A DNA stretch of 60,566 nucleotides from CAYJII01 sp964370225 (GCA_964370225.1 CAYJII010000011.1:1-60566); one strand, 5' to 3'; counted from the first letter of the stretch, positions 7,742-17,448 are shown. Notes: a model not told the origin generated them from the letters alone. A program made the numbers and translations.

Positions 7742-10075
7742 TCAGACAATTTGTGTTGTATTTTTGAAAACCTTATGTTTAATATTTAGTAAATTATTCT
7801 CAAATTTTATCTCTTTTGTACAAAAAAACTTAATATCTTCACAGGATGCTCCTACCGAAACTGTCATTTCGCAATTCTCCAGTACAAAATCCATATCAAT
7901 ATTGTAATAGCCTAGGCTTTCATATGCAATAAATGCACTAAGTTTTGCACTTTCACCTTTTTTAATGTGCACTTTTTTATATGACTTCAATTCCATTAAA
8001 GGTTGTGCAACTGAGCAATATTTCTTACTTACATAAATCTGCGCTACTTCTGCTCCGTCACAGTCACCAATATTTTTAATTGTAAAGTTTACATTGATAC
8101 CTTTGTCTGTAAACTCGAATTTCTCATCACTATACGCAAAATCAGTATAACTTAAGCCAAAACCGAATGGATATAATGGGTTTACATCCATTTCAAGATA
8201 ACGGTTATGCCAAAATTGTTTTCTACCAGTCAATCGTTGTGAGTAATACATAGGAGTTTGCCCTGCATGTTTAGGTATTGTCACCGGAAGTTTACCAGAT
8301 GGATTATATCTGCCAGTAATAATATCAACAATCGCCTGTGAACCCATTTGTCCCAATCTGAACACTTCGAGAATACCATCGCAAATTTCAGTCTCATAGC
8401 TTAATTCCATTGGGCGGCCATTCGCTAAAATTAGCAGTATTTTCTTTCCAGTTTCTTTTAGCACTTTTAGCATATCACGTTGCTCTTTTGATAATGTGAT
8501 TTCTACCCTGTCTACAGATTCGCCTGTATCAGTAACATATCCCATACCTGACGTATCACCCATTACTGCAATGATTAAATCTGCATCGCTACAATCACTC
8601 GTAAGTTTTTCAAAATCACTGAAATTTTCTTCTCCACTATAGTTAAATGTATCTTTTAAACCTTGTGAGTAGACAACATTTGTTTCACTATATTCGTCAC
8701 GAATTGCTTCAAATACAGTTTTCATCGGATGCAACAAATCTTCATACTCACTATTTTTAGCATTATTAAACAACGAGCGTGCTACTACTTCTTTTTCAGT
8801 TAAACCTTTGACATTGTAGTACATCTCTTTGATATGTGTAGGATAAGAGTAACAAGAGTATGCATATTCTTTTCTATGTGCAAGAGGTCCTACCACAGCA
8901 ATTTTATTGTATGTATTTTTTACGATTGGTAGCAGCTTATCCTCATTTTTAAGCAGTACGCATGATGCTCTTGCAGCATCTAGTGAAATTTGCAGATGTG
9001 AAGCTTGTGAAACTATCGCTTTAACTTTTTCTTCGTCGACATATGGATTTTCAAACAAACCAAGTGCTTCCTTAAGTTTAAGTGTTTTTCTTACTGCATC
9101 ATCTAAATCTTCCATTGGAATTTCATTCCCAAATAGCTCTTTTCCATCATCGTAATAAATTGCGCCAAGTTCATACTCAATCCCTGCTTTAAAACCAACT
9201 TCAGCAGCTTTTTTGTAGTCTTTTACAAATTCATGGTAATCTTTTATCAAGCGGATACCATTACCATCGGACATAACTATACCCTCGTACCCGATTTTAT
9301 CGCGCAAAATATCTTTCAGCAGATATTTACTAGCATGGCAAGGTACGCCATCAAGCTCATGGTACGCTGCCATGATAGTAGCAGGATTTGTCTCTTTAAT
9401 ACAAGCTTCAAACGGAGCAACATACTCTTCTAATAACTCACGCTCAGCTAAGTGAATTGGTGCGCAGTTTCTACCCCCGTCACTAATTCCTTGTGCGGCA
9501 TAATGTTTTAGCGTAGTGCCTACACCGCCTTTAAGGTCGCTAGTTTCCATCCCTTTGATGTACTCAATCCCATTTTGAGAAGCTAGATACACATCCTCAG
9601 AGTACGCTTCCTCAAATCTGCCATATCTATAATCTCTAACAACATCCACTACTGGAGCTAGTACTAAACGCTCACCCACTGCACAAAGCTCTTCTCTCAT
9701 AGCGTTTGCGATTTTATAGTTTATTTCCTCGTCAAATGCTGCACCTATATTAAGGTTCCCAGGGAAAAGCGTAAAGCCTCTCCCTAAAACACCACTAGTT
9801 GCCTCTGTTGTAAATATTGCTGGTATCCCAAATCTGGAATTTTCTATTACAGCTTTTTGAATGTTGTTTACTGCTTTTGCTACATCCTCAGGATAATTAT
9901 CGTTCGAGCCACCTATTCTACCGAAATGTCCCACGCCTTCTTTCAAAAGCTCAGGAGCTTCTTCACGAATTTCATGTGTTCTCAAATTATAGATTTTGTT
10001 ATAAGAAAAACTAACTAGTTGCTTGATTTTTTCTTCAACCGTCATTTGGCTTATTATTTCATCAATCCTATTCAT
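7742..10075 (-). CDS. Glycoside hydrolase family 3 (beta-glycosidase)
   Basis: This is a cytoplasmic exo-acting beta-glycosidase (no signal peptide) of 777 residues. It has an N-terminal TIM-barrel, a middle alpha/beta sandwich and a C-terminal FnIII-like domain beginning near YPFGFGLSY. The predicted nucleophile is Asp270 in GIVMSDGNGI. The substrate-binding segments RYGRFEEAYSED and KHYAAQG are family hallmarks. The start is placed at 10075: AAGGTGG precedes it and the ATG overlaps the GH2 stop codon by eight bases, indicating translational coupling. The in-frame ATG at 10108 would overlap GH2 by 41 bp. Substrate (glucoside, xyloside or mannoside-linked) cannot be read from sequence. Pairing with beta-mannosidase suggests stepwise trimming of an imported oligosaccharide. 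Confidence 0.9.
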   Translation of the reverse strand: MNRIDEIISQMTVEEKIKQLVSFSYNKIYNLRTHEIREEAPELLKEGVGHFGRIGGSNDNYPEDVAKAVNNIQKAVIENSRFGIPAIFTTEATSGVLGRGFTLFPGNLNIGAAFDEEINYKIANAMREELCAVGERLVLAPVVDVVRDYRYGRFEEAYSEDVYLASQNGIEYIKGMETSDLKGGVGTTLKHYAAQGISDGGRNCAPIHLAERELLEEYVAPFEACIKETNPATIMAAYHELDGVPCHASKYLLKDILRDKIGYEGIVMSDGNGIRLIKDYHEFVKDYKKAAEVGFKAGIEYELGAIYYDDGKELFGNEIPMEDLDDAVRKTLKLKEALGLFENPYVDEEKVKAIVSQASHLQISLDAARASCVLLKNEDKLLPIVKNTYNKIAVVGPLAHRKEYAYSCYSYPTHIKEMYYNVKGLTEKEVVARSLFNNAKNSEYEDLLHPMKTVFEAIRDEYSETNVVYSQGLKDTFNYSGEENFSDFEKLTSDCSDADLIIAVMGDTSGMGYVTDTGESVDRVEITLSKEQRDMLKVLKETGKKILLILANGRPMELSYETEICDGILEVFRLGQMGSQAIVDIITGRYNPSGKLPVTIPKHAGQTPMYYSQRLTGRKQFWHNRYLEMDVNPLYPFGFGLSYTDFAYSDEKFEFTDKGINVNFTIKNIGDCDGAEVAQIYVSKKYCSVAQPLMELKSYKKVHIKKGESAKLSAFIAYESLGYYNIDMDFVLENCEMTVSVGASCEDIKFFCTKEIKFENNLLNIKHKVFKNTTQIV

Positions 10076-12719
10076 ATCTACTACCACCTTCCCTATACGC
10101 TGGTTCAAAAGCTTCTAATTCCGGTACTTCATCACAATTTTTTATCAGTACAGTCTTCACTTCATTTGGTAGCATAGTAAAGCAGTTATCAGTCATATGT
10201 AGTCTGTCATCACTAGCTTTGATATTAACGAAAGGTACATAATTTTCTGCTTTAATAGTAATTTCCATATCGTCACCACATTTTTTGTGGCTTTCAAGGC
10301 TAATTTTCGCTTTAGGGAATTTGACATCTCTATAGTATGCTCTGATGCTATCCCCTCTTTCAAAGCCATTCATTGTAGCTACATATACCCCTTGAGTTAA
10401 GTCTCCTTCAATCTCCACTTCAAATTGTGTGAAGGAGTGCGGTTTAGCGGTAATCGTTTTCACGATTTTTCCACTCTCTTTACCGTCAAAAGTAATGTAG
10501 GATATGTTTAGTTCTTCTGTTACTTCATATGGAGTTTCATTTAACACTGTTACTAACGCACCTTTTTCGCTCTCACGAATGATTAGCTTTTTAGTAGCAA
10601 ACGCTCTTTTTAGGAAGTAAAATGAAACTTTTCTTGTCATGTAATAATCTATTATTGTCCAACCAGTTTCAGGCCAGCAGTCATTGTACATCCAAATTAA
10701 ATTGCCTGAACCATAATGTTTTGAACGCAGTGCTTCTGCTAATTCCAAATATAGTAGCCCTTGCATGATACCACTAAATATTACATAAGAATGCGCATCA
10801 AGCTTATCAAAGTCAGTCAAAAATCTTTCGATTACAGGATCAATATGTCCACGTTTTTTAGGTTGTTCACCGTGGTGATTCCAAATTTCGCCTCTAAACT
10901 CAACTTCTTCACCATCATGCACCCTTTTAAAAGTACTTTCTGGTAACGCACCGTAAAAACCATATTCACTAGAAAATCTTGCATTAAATCTATCGAAAGC
11001 TTCTAGTTCGTATAAGAAATTATATCTGCCCTCAGGATGTCTAGCAAACCAGTTCCATGCGTGGATATCTCCCTCTTCAGCGATATTTGCTCTTTCCCCC
11101 ATATATGGAGATGAAGGCATGTATGGCAGAGTAGGGCAATTGTTATGTACCGCTTCTGGTTGCACGTAGTTAAAGATTTTTTCTCCGTAGAATTTATGCG
11201 GTTTCACTGGATCTGGGAACCAATCAGAGTGCGACTCTGCAATCTCATTATTACCAGTCCACATTACGATACAAGGGAAGTGCGCAAGACGTTTTGTTTG
11301 GTAATTAGCTTCTTTTGTAGCCTCATATAAAAACTCACTGTTTTCATCTGGATAAAATGCACAAGCATACATAAAGTCATGCATAATCAAAATGCCGTAC
11401 TCAGCACAGTAGTCATAAAAACACTCAGGCTCGTATGTTCCACCGCCCCACATCCTGAGCATATTAAAGTTTGCAGCTGCTGCCTCGCTCACAAGTGTTT
11501 TATATGTTACGTCTGGAGTTCTTAGGTATACTGAATCTGTTGGTACCCAGTTTCCGCCTTTGCAGAAAACTTTAACTCCATTTATCATGAAATTAAATTT
11601 GCGAGTTCCATCATCAAGTTTGCCTAAATCTAACTCAACTGTTCTAATCCCAATTTTTTTAGTATCAGCAACTATTTTCACATCATCTTTTGTGCATGAA
11701 ACATTAAATGCATATAGGTTTTGCTTACCATATCCATTTGGCCACCAAAGTTTTGGATTTTTAACTTTAATTTTCTTGCTCACGTAGTTTAATCCGCCAA
11801 CTGCATGAATTGTAATCGATTTCTCAACTAAAGTTTCACCGTCCAAAGTTAGTGAGAAGTCTATGTCTACATCAGCACTAGCTACCATATTTGTTTTCTC
11901 AACTTCAAATACAAAGTCAAGAAGCGCTTCGTCTTTATCAATGCTTAATGTATCTACTCTTGATGCAGTTACTCTCGCCCCGCTGAACGCCTCAATTCGT
12001 ATATCTCTACCAATCCCACAAGTAGGAACAGGTTGGCACCAGTCCCAACCATATGTATATTGCGGTTTTCTAGTATGAACTCTTTGATCGCACACCGCAA
12101 ATTGGCTAACACTATAGTATGATACGCTATCACGAGGGAAGTTTAGCTCCATACCAGAAGTTATTCTAATAACGATTTTGTTTGTACCTACTTTTAAAAA
12201 TCTTTTTATATTTTCGTTGTACGCACAAAAAGCGTTTTTGTGATTACTAATAATTTCATCATTAATGATAATATGTGCGTTAAAGTCAAGCATTTCTATG
12301 CGCAGGTTTATAATGTCTTCATCAAACATTTCTTGTGTAATTTCAAATTCTCTTGTCATCCACCAGCACAAATCTTTCACCCACAAACAATCACGAGTGT
12401 TAGTTTTAAGTAGTGGTTCTTTAATGATGTCGCTATCTACCAAAGCTGTGATAACATCACCAGGAACTTGCATGTTTATATATCCTGTTTTTGAAGGGAA
12501 TGGATGTCCGTTTGTGACATTCACCTTATACCCTGGAATTTTTGATTTTTCAATATTTGCTTCGAACTCTTTTAACTCTTCCGCTGAAACATATGAAGAC
12601 ATGTTCAGTGGAACAGGCGGAGCGTCCATTTTTTCTAGGACTTTTGCGAATTTATCCGCAGTCACGTCCATAAAGTCGCCGCGTAGTTTCCATTGTCCTG
12701 CTAGTGAAATTTTTTTCAT
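10068..12719 (-). CDS. Beta-mannosidase, glycoside hydrolase family 2
   Basis: This cytoplasmic enzyme removes terminal beta-mannose residues. Its 883 residues follow GH2 order: sugar-binding domain, immunoglobulin-like domain, TIM barrel and C-terminal beta domains. The acid/base is Glu492 in WTGNNE and the nucleophile is Glu585 in SSEYGF. RMWGGGTYEPECFYD and HDFMYACAFYP are typical of mannosidases rather than beta-galactosidases or glucuronidases. The start at 12719 has GAGGTG close upstream; the longer frame from 12770 lacks a ribosome site. It is the first gene of a two-gene operon with GH3 under its own consensus promoter. The neighbouring sulfatase may remove sulfate so that this enzyme can act. 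Confidence 0.92.
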   Translation of the reverse strand: MKKISLAGQWKLRGDFMDVTADKFAKVLEKMDAPPVPLNMSSYVSAEELKEFEANIEKSKIPGYKVNVTNGHPFPSKTGYINMQVPGDVITALVDSDIIKEPLLKTNTRDCLWVKDLCWWMTREFEITQEMFDEDIINLRIEMLDFNAHIIINDEIISNHKNAFCAYNENIKRFLKVGTNKIVIRITSGMELNFPRDSVSYYSVSQFAVCDQRVHTRKPQYTYGWDWCQPVPTCGIGRDIRIEAFSGARVTASRVDTLSIDKDEALLDFVFEVEKTNMVASADVDIDFSLTLDGETLVEKSITIHAVGGLNYVSKKIKVKNPKLWWPNGYGKQNLYAFNVSCTKDDVKIVADTKKIGIRTVELDLGKLDDGTRKFNFMINGVKVFCKGGNWVPTDSVYLRTPDVTYKTLVSEAAAANFNMLRMWGGGTYEPECFYDYCAEYGILIMHDFMYACAFYPDENSEFLYEATKEANYQTKRLAHFPCIVMWTGNNEIAESHSDWFPDPVKPHKFYGEKIFNYVQPEAVHNNCPTLPYMPSSPYMGERANIAEEGDIHAWNWFARHPEGRYNFLYELEAFDRFNARFSSEYGFYGALPESTFKRVHDGEEVEFRGEIWNHHGEQPKKRGHIDPVIERFLTDFDKLDAHSYVIFSGIMQGLLYLELAEALRSKHYGSGNLIWMYNDCWPETGWTIIDYYMTRKVSFYFLKRAFATKKLIIRESEKGALVTVLNETPYEVTEELNISYITFDGKESGKIVKTITAKPHSFTQFEVEIEGDLTQGVYVATMNGFERGDSIRAYYRDVKFPKAKISLESHKKCGDDMEITIKAENYVPFVNIKASDDRLHMTDNCFTMLPNEVKTVLIKNCDEVPELEAFEPAYREGGSRYE

Positions 12720-12792
12720 AAAGCACCTCGTTCGTTCCTTAATTTTGTTCTTATTCACTAATGATTTCAATGTTTATTACATTGTATATGAA

Positions 12793-12821
12793 ATTATATA
12801 TACTTTACGCTCAAATGTCAA
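12793..12821 (-). promoter_or_regulatory. Sigma-A promoter of GH2-GH3 operon
   Basis: TTGACA (12816-12821) and TATAAT (12793-12798) have 17 bp between them on the minus strand, about 70 bases before the GH2 start. Confidence 0.85.
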
Positions 12822-12924
12822 TAAAAAACTTCAAAATTCACATGCTTAAACTTTATTTTTTTGTAGTAATTACCAAAAAGGAAAGTATAATTAGTACAAG
12901 TAGCCTTAATAGCTTATTTCCTGA

Positions 12925-14343
12925 TTAGTATTCTGCTTCCTTTTCACGATTTTGATAGGCTGCATTTAATATTTTCATTATCATCACCTTTCTCATTTGT
13001 GATAATGTATTTTTATACGCTTCGCATCCAGCTACATTCTCAAGCTGATTTTCGTCTTGCTTTAAATCAAAGAGTAGCTCCTCACCACTATCATCGCAGT
13101 AATACTTATACTCATTTGTCCTTATCGCTATCTTTCTTTCTCCAAATGGCTCGAAAAACTCAGTTAACACACAGTCTTTATGCTCACTTGTTTTTCCTTC
13201 AAGCAATTTTTTTAGCGACTTTCCTTGCACATACTCTGGCGTTTGAACACCACAATAATCCAAAATTGTAGGCACAATATCGACGCTTTCTACCAATTGA
13301 TTTATGCATATTTCTTTTATTGCATTAGGATATTTTATTATCATAGGAATATTTGTAATGCAGTCTTCCCCAGGCATTCCTTTTTGTATTCTACCATAAT
13401 CCCCTAAATATTCGCCATGATCTGAAGTGAAAATTATTATCGTATTATCCATATCAGCTGTTTTTTCCAGAGTTTTTAGTATTTCACCAACGCAATCATC
13501 TACATGTAATGTTAGCGCAAGATAGTATTTAATAATTTTTTTCCAATCATCATCTTTAAGCTTACGAAGCTCGCTCATTGTATTTTGCTCGCTAACTTTT
13601 ATTGGTAGTTTAATTTTTGTTTCATCCACTCTCTCCAAACAGCTTTGTGGTGGATTAACAGGGGTATGCGGCGCATAAAATCCAGCGATGCAGAAAAATG
13701 GCTTGTCCTTATTGCGACTTTCTAAATATCTACATGTCTCCGACGCTACAAAAGCAGAATGAGTTAAATCATCGTCTCCTTCAAACACATATGGTTCATG
13801 TGTATTTCTCGGAACAGTGGAGTATTCTGGCTTTCCATAAGCAAATGCAGCGGGAGGTAGAGCCGTTCTCACTTTAGCAAGTTGAGTATCGTCAATCATT
13901 TCCACCCATTTTGTGTAAGGGTCATCGTAACAACCTGGCTCGTCTGACACGATAAATGTATCAAAACCATAATCGTCATAAACATCTTTTGCATCGCGCT
14001 TAGCATGTGGTTTAAAATGAATTTTTCCGATTTGTGCAGTGTCGTATCCATAGTCGCTTAGTATTCGGTTAATCGGAATTGCACTTTCTTTTGGAAATTC
14101 CACGCCATTTGAACCTACACCTAGCGATGAGCAATACCTTCCAGTTAAAAAGCTCATTCTGCTTGGACCGCAAATTGGACTTTGCACAAAACATTTATTT
14201 AATAGTGCGCCCCCACTCGCTATGCTATCCATATATTTGGTATGAATGGGACTATTTTCGTTTGCACATGACATGGTGTCAAATCGTTGTTGGTCGGTGT
14301 AAATAATAAGTACATTCGGTCGCTTAAAAGTTCTTATTTGCAT
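12925..14343 (-). CDS. Sulfatase, cysteine type
   Basis: A 472-residue sulfatase of the alkaline-phosphatase superfamily that hydrolyses sulfate esters, probably on carbohydrates. The metal site begins with YTDQQRFDT. Cys58 in CGPSRMSFLTGR is the residue converted to formylglycine. FTSDHGEYLGDYG supplies further metal ligands and HTPVNPP lies in the usual substrate region. There is no signal peptide, so it acts in the cytoplasm on imported sugar. In anaerobes the cysteine must be activated by a radical-SAM maturase, which is not in this window. The gene precedes the beta-mannosidase in the same direction but the latter has its own promoter. Confidence 0.92.
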   Translation of the reverse strand: MQIRTFKRPNVLIIYTDQQRFDTMSCANENSPIHTKYMDSIASGGALLNKCFVQSPICGPSRMSFLTGRYCSSLGVGSNGVEFPKESAIPINRILSDYGYDTAQIGKIHFKPHAKRDAKDVYDDYGFDTFIVSDEPGCYDDPYTKWVEMIDDTQLAKVRTALPPAAFAYGKPEYSTVPRNTHEPYVFEGDDDLTHSAFVASETCRYLESRNKDKPFFCIAGFYAPHTPVNPPQSCLERVDETKIKLPIKVSEQNTMSELRKLKDDDWKKIIKYYLALTLHVDDCVGEILKTLEKTADMDNTIIIFTSDHGEYLGDYGRIQKGMPGEDCITNIPMIIKYPNAIKEICINQLVESVDIVPTILDYCGVQTPEYVQGKSLKKLLEGKTSEHKDCVLTEFFEPFGERKIAIRTNEYKYYCDDSGEELLFDLKQDENQLENVAGCEAYKNTLSQMRKVMIMKILNAAYQNREKEAEY

Positions 14344-14522
14344 ATTTAACCCTCTTTCTCTATAAAAACAACAAAATATTAGAAATTTTTATCCCAATAT
14401 TTCGAATTATTATTTCAGTTTATTCGCCCTTTTTACTCTCCAAATCTAATGTTGTCAGCTGAAAAACAGCTATGCTAGAATCAAAGACATTAAAATTTAT
14501 ATCATTATATCATAAAAATAAA

Positions 14523-14554
14523 AAAACTCCAATCGAAAATTCGATTGAAGTTTT
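14523..14554 (-). terminator. Terminator of tRNA-Arg(ACG)
   Basis: An AT-rich 14-bp stem (14523-14536 with 14541-14554, one G-U pair in the transcript) directly follows the tRNA 3' end and is followed by U residues. Confidence 0.85.
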
Positions 14555-14631
14555 TGGCACGCCCGGAGGGATTCGAACCCCCGACCTACTGGTTCGTAGC
14601 CAGGCACTCTATCCAGCTGAGCTACGGGCGC
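14555..14631 (-). tRNA. tRNA-Arg (anticodon ACG)
   Basis: The acceptor stem GCGCCCG pairs with CGGGCGT, the D, anticodon and T arms (GGTTCGAAT) are present, and the 7-base anticodon loop CTACGAA gives ACG. The 3' CCA is encoded. The first A is normally deaminated to inosine to read CGU, CGC and CGA. Confidence 0.97.
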
Positions 14632-14651
14632 GTATAATTAAGTGCTTTGAT

Positions 14652-14680
14652 ATTATAGCATGTACTACATGTTTTGTCAA
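14652..14680 (-). promoter_or_regulatory. Promoter of tRNA-Arg(ACG)
   Basis: TTGACA (14675-14680), 17 bp, TATAAT (14652-14657) on the minus strand; the tRNA begins 20 bases downstream of the -10 box. Confidence 0.9.
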
Positions 14681-14810
14681 CGGATTTGCGCAAATTTTAT
14701 TTTTCTTATCAATACAGAACATTTTTCTGCATTTTTCCGCAAAAAAATATCGATATTGCTAAAAACTCCAATAGCCTTTTGTTAACAATGTTTCAAGAAG
14801 TAGAAAACAC

Positions 14811-14839
14811 TTGCTTTTATCGCTCTTTTGCTTTATATT
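14811..14839 (+). promoter_or_regulatory. Promoter of MIF-like gene
   Basis: TTGCTT, 17 bp, TATATT, ending 35 bases before the start codon. This is a fair but not consensus match. Confidence 0.55.
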
Positions 14840-14874
14840 AATATGTATAGATTAATTTTAAAGGAGAATGTATT

Positions 14875-15234
14875 ATGCCATATGTAAGCTTGCTAACAAA
14901 TGTTGCTGTATCTAAGGAAAAGGAAGAAAATCTTATAAAAACATTGGGCAAAGGTATCGAAGTGATTAAAGATAAAACTGAGCAAAATCTCTTTATTAAA
15001 ATAGAGGGAGACTGTGCTCTTTATAAAAGTGGTATCACTACAGAACCAAACGCTATGGTTTCTGTAGATTTATTCGGGCGCTCTACAACCGAAGATTTGA
15101 ATGCATACTGCACTATTATTCACGAAGCTTTAGACAAAGAATTGGGAGTATCTAAAGAGAAAATTTTCATCAACTTTACTGAATGCCGCCATTGGGGTGT
15201 TGCCGATGGATGCAAAACTGCTTTTGAAGTTTAG
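14875..15234 (+). CDS. MIF-like tautomerase superfamily protein
   Basis: A 119-residue protein resembling macrophage migration inhibitory factor and D-dopachrome tautomerase along its whole length. Catalytic Pro2 follows the initiator Met (MPYVSL). The strand FIKIEGDCALYKSG aligns with the MIF segment around its active-site lysine. KIFINFTECRHWGVADG corresponds to the C-terminal strand of MIF. Known members form trimers and tautomerise phenylpyruvate-like keto-enols; the bacterial substrate is unknown. There is no signal peptide. It is a single-gene transcript with a good ribosome site (AAGGAG) and its own terminator. MIF-like proteins are much rarer in bacteria than 4-oxalocrotonate tautomerases; the family call is from memory of human MIF. 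Confidence 0.85.
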   Translation: MPYVSLLTNVAVSKEKEENLIKTLGKGIEVIKDKTEQNLFIKIEGDCALYKSGITTEPNAMVSVDLFGRSTTEDLNAYCTIIHEALDKELGVSKEKIFINFTECRHWGVADGCKTAFEV

Positions 15235-15267
15235 CTCACAGGCATCGTTACTAATTAAATAATATAT

Positions 15268-15302
15268 AAAAAGCGAAAAGCAATTCATGCTTTTCGCTTT
15301 TA
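15268..15302. terminator. Bidirectional terminator
   Basis: The stem AGCGAAAAGCA/TGCTTTTCGCT has a 5-base loop and A/T tracts on both sides. It separates the convergent MIF-like and DUF4364 genes. Confidence 0.9.
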
Positions 15303-15317
15303 TTCTTAATCAAATAC

Positions 15318-15890
15318 TTATTTTTCTTTTTTTAAATCCTGTCCCAACAATATCTCAACCATTCTTTCGTAAAAATGCTGTGGGTCGCGTAAAAAATTTT
15401 TCTTTAACACTTCTGCTTGCTCTAAATCAGGCACTCTCATCGTAAAACTAAACAGGTCAAAGTCTGTGTCGTGCACCGTACAAGTAACATCTATCCCCAT
15501 GTCTGTTTGTGTAAACTCAATTGTGTTTTCGCGCTCTTTTTTAATGTGCGCAATTAACTCCACCGCAGCCTTTACAACTTTTTCACGAACTGAAGATGGT
15601 AGGCTATCTTTAAAAAATTCTGCTGTATGTTTACCTAGCGAGTTTAAAGTGTAACTTTCCTCGCCATAATATGTCAATATATCTACTTGCTTACTCTCAA
15701 TTATTTCAGCTAAAGCTTGTGAAAAAATGAAATAATCAACTACACCAGTAGTTTGAAAAATATTATTTATATTATATTTTGATAGTGGCTCAGGTACGCT
15801 ACTAAGCAAATAGCATATCAGTATCCTAACTAAATACACATCTTTAAAACCACCGGGTGCAACGCCTGCTATATAATTTGTTTCTCTCAA
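15318..15890 (-). CDS. DUF4364 family protein (winged-helix-like)
   Basis: A 190-residue cytoplasmic protein resembling the DUF4364 family of Clostridia, thought to carry a winged helix-turn-helix in the first 80 residues. Role unknown; probably regulatory. The start is set to TTG at 15890, eight bases after AAAGGAG; the in-frame GTG at 15899 lies inside the ribosome site. It has its own consensus promoter and is transcribed alone towards a shared terminator. Family assignment is from overall resemblance, without a decisive motif. Confidence 0.65.
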   Translation of the reverse strand: MRETNYIAGVAPGGFKDVYLVRILICYLLSSVPEPLSKYNINNIFQTTGVVDYFIFSQALAEIIESKQVDILTYYGEESYTLNSLGKHTAEFFKDSLPSSVREKVVKAAVELIAHIKKERENTIEFTQTDMGIDVTCTVHDTDFDLFSFTMRVPDLEQAEVLKKNFLRDPQHFYERMVEILLGQDLKKEK

Positions 15891-15932
15891 AATCAGCACT
15901 CCTTTATAAAAATAAAAAACTACACTAAATAT

Positions 15933-15961
15933 AGTATAGTTTTTTATAAGTAAAATGTCAA
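15933..15961 (-). promoter_or_regulatory. Promoter of DUF4364 gene
   Basis: TTGACA (15956-15961), 17 bp, TATACT (15933-15938) on the minus strand. The box lies a few bases before the MATE stop codon region. Confidence 0.8.
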
Positions 15962-15966
15962 CAGAG

Positions 15967-17394
15967 TTATAATTTTATTTTCGCCCATTTTCCAGTCTTA
16001 AATCGTAGAGAATTGATGGTAAAACGGAAGATCATGTCGATTATTATCGCAAGCCAAACTCCGTACAAACCAAATCCTGCTGGGTAACATAAAATATATG
16101 TGAATACAGTTCTTATTATTGCTATGCAAATAAATGAACTTATTGCTGTGAACTTTGTGTCACCTGCACCTCTTAAGCAGCTTGTAATAACAACTTGCGA
16201 AGTCTGGAAATACGTAATTATCCCGAGTAGTAGCATCAAAACGCTCCCTGTCGCAATAACTTCAGGCTCATCTGTGAATATGTCAATTAGCGCATGGCGC
16301 CCAAATACAAAAATCACACAGAGTGTACACGAATATAAAAAGGCTATCCGCTGACTTATCTTGCAATAAAGCATGGATAAATCAGGGCGCTTTTTCCCTA
16401 AATTTTGTCCCACCAGCGAAGTGGCAGCAATTGCAATACCGTCACCACCAGAAAAGGAGAAGTTCATGATGGACATCCCTATTTGGTGCGTACCAAACTC
16501 AACAGTGCCTAATGAAGCGATAATCATGGTAGTGGCAAGAAAACCAATTCTCATGAAAATTTGCTCCACAAAAGCGCTAAACCCAACTGAACTGAGGTTC
16601 TTTATATTTTCTCTTGTAAACTTCCAACTACCAAAAGAAAAAATGGATAAAAAGTTACTATCCTTATTTCGCGAAACGGAAATAAGCGACAATACAAACG
16701 CTACGATATTTCCCAAAAGCGTCGCAATAGCAGCGCCTGTTACCCCAAGTTGTGGGAAGAATAATACGCCATTTATAAGTAGATAGTTGAAAACTAAGTT
16801 TACTATATTAGCATTTAAATTAGTCTGCATCGAAACTTTTGTATTTCCCACACCTTTTTGCGCTGCGTTAATTGTCAGCGACATAGAGTGGAAAAAGAGT
16901 CCAATGATTGTGATTTGAAAATATATTGTAGCCATATCGATAATATCTGCGCCCGCTCCTACAAAAGTTAAAAATGGTCGCGCAAATATATACCCAAGTG
17001 AGCAAAAGGTAAACGAAAGAATTGTCGAAAGCAACAAACCCTGCTTTAAGCAGTTATTTGCTGCTAACATATCCCCAGCGCCCTTTCGCCTAGATACAAT
17101 AGCTGTAACTCCAATGTTTAAGGAGAGTACAGGTGCCAAAATAATAAATTTTGGTTGAGCTGTTATTCCTACTGCTGAAATAGCCTCGATAGAAATGCTC
17201 CCCACCATGACAGTGTCAATAGAAGTGATAAGGCATATCAAAAAAAGCTCGACAAACGATGGGTACGCCATGAGCAATGTGGTCTTATACGCTTTTAATG
17301 TAGAGGGTATTTCCCCAAGAATTTCGGTTTTTTTCAGCAAATAGTCGCATGAAAACAAATTTTTTACTAGATTTATCGGTTTCGCTAATATCAT
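15967..17394 (-). CDS. MATE family efflux transporter
   Basis: An integral membrane exporter of about 475 residues with twelve predicted membrane segments in two halves. Family features include SIDTVMVG near the start of the first half and the matching pattern after residue 250. MATE proteins expel cationic drugs or metabolites in exchange for Na+ or H+; the substrate here is unknown. The start is uncertain: ATG at 17394 follows a weak GGCGGA, whereas TTG at 17409 has nothing convincing. The gene sits between a flavodoxin-like gene and a DUF4364 gene on the same strand. Confidence 0.88.
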   Translation of the reverse strand: MILAKPINLVKNLFSCDYLLKKTEILGEIPSTLKAYKTTLLMAYPSFVELFLICLITSIDTVMVGSISIEAISAVGITAQPKFIILAPVLSLNIGVTAIVSRRKGAGDMLAANNCLKQGLLLSTILSFTFCSLGYIFARPFLTFVGAGADIIDMATIYFQITIIGLFFHSMSLTINAAQKGVGNTKVSMQTNLNANIVNLVFNYLLINGVLFFPQLGVTGAAIATLLGNIVAFVLSLISVSRNKDSNFLSIFSFGSWKFTRENIKNLSSVGFSAFVEQIFMRIGFLATTMIIASLGTVEFGTHQIGMSIMNFSFSGGDGIAIAATSLVGQNLGKKRPDLSMLYCKISQRIAFLYSCTLCVIFVFGRHALIDIFTDEPEVIATGSVLMLLLGIITYFQTSQVVITSCLRGAGDTKFTAISSFICIAIIRTVFTYILCYPAGFGLYGVWLAIIIDMIFRFTINSLRFKTGKWAKIKL

Positions 17395-17448
17395 TTGTAT
17401 TTCCGCCAATCTATATTAATTGCTGTATTCGATTATTCTTTACTTAAA

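Noticed and set aside
10068..10108. GH3 start at 10108 with a 41-bp overlap
   Set aside because: No ribosome site; the ATG at 10075 has AAGGTGG and the usual short stop-start overlap.
14472..14762. Plus-strand open frame over the tRNA-Arg(ACG) gene
   Set aside because: Most of it is the complement of the tRNA and its terminator.
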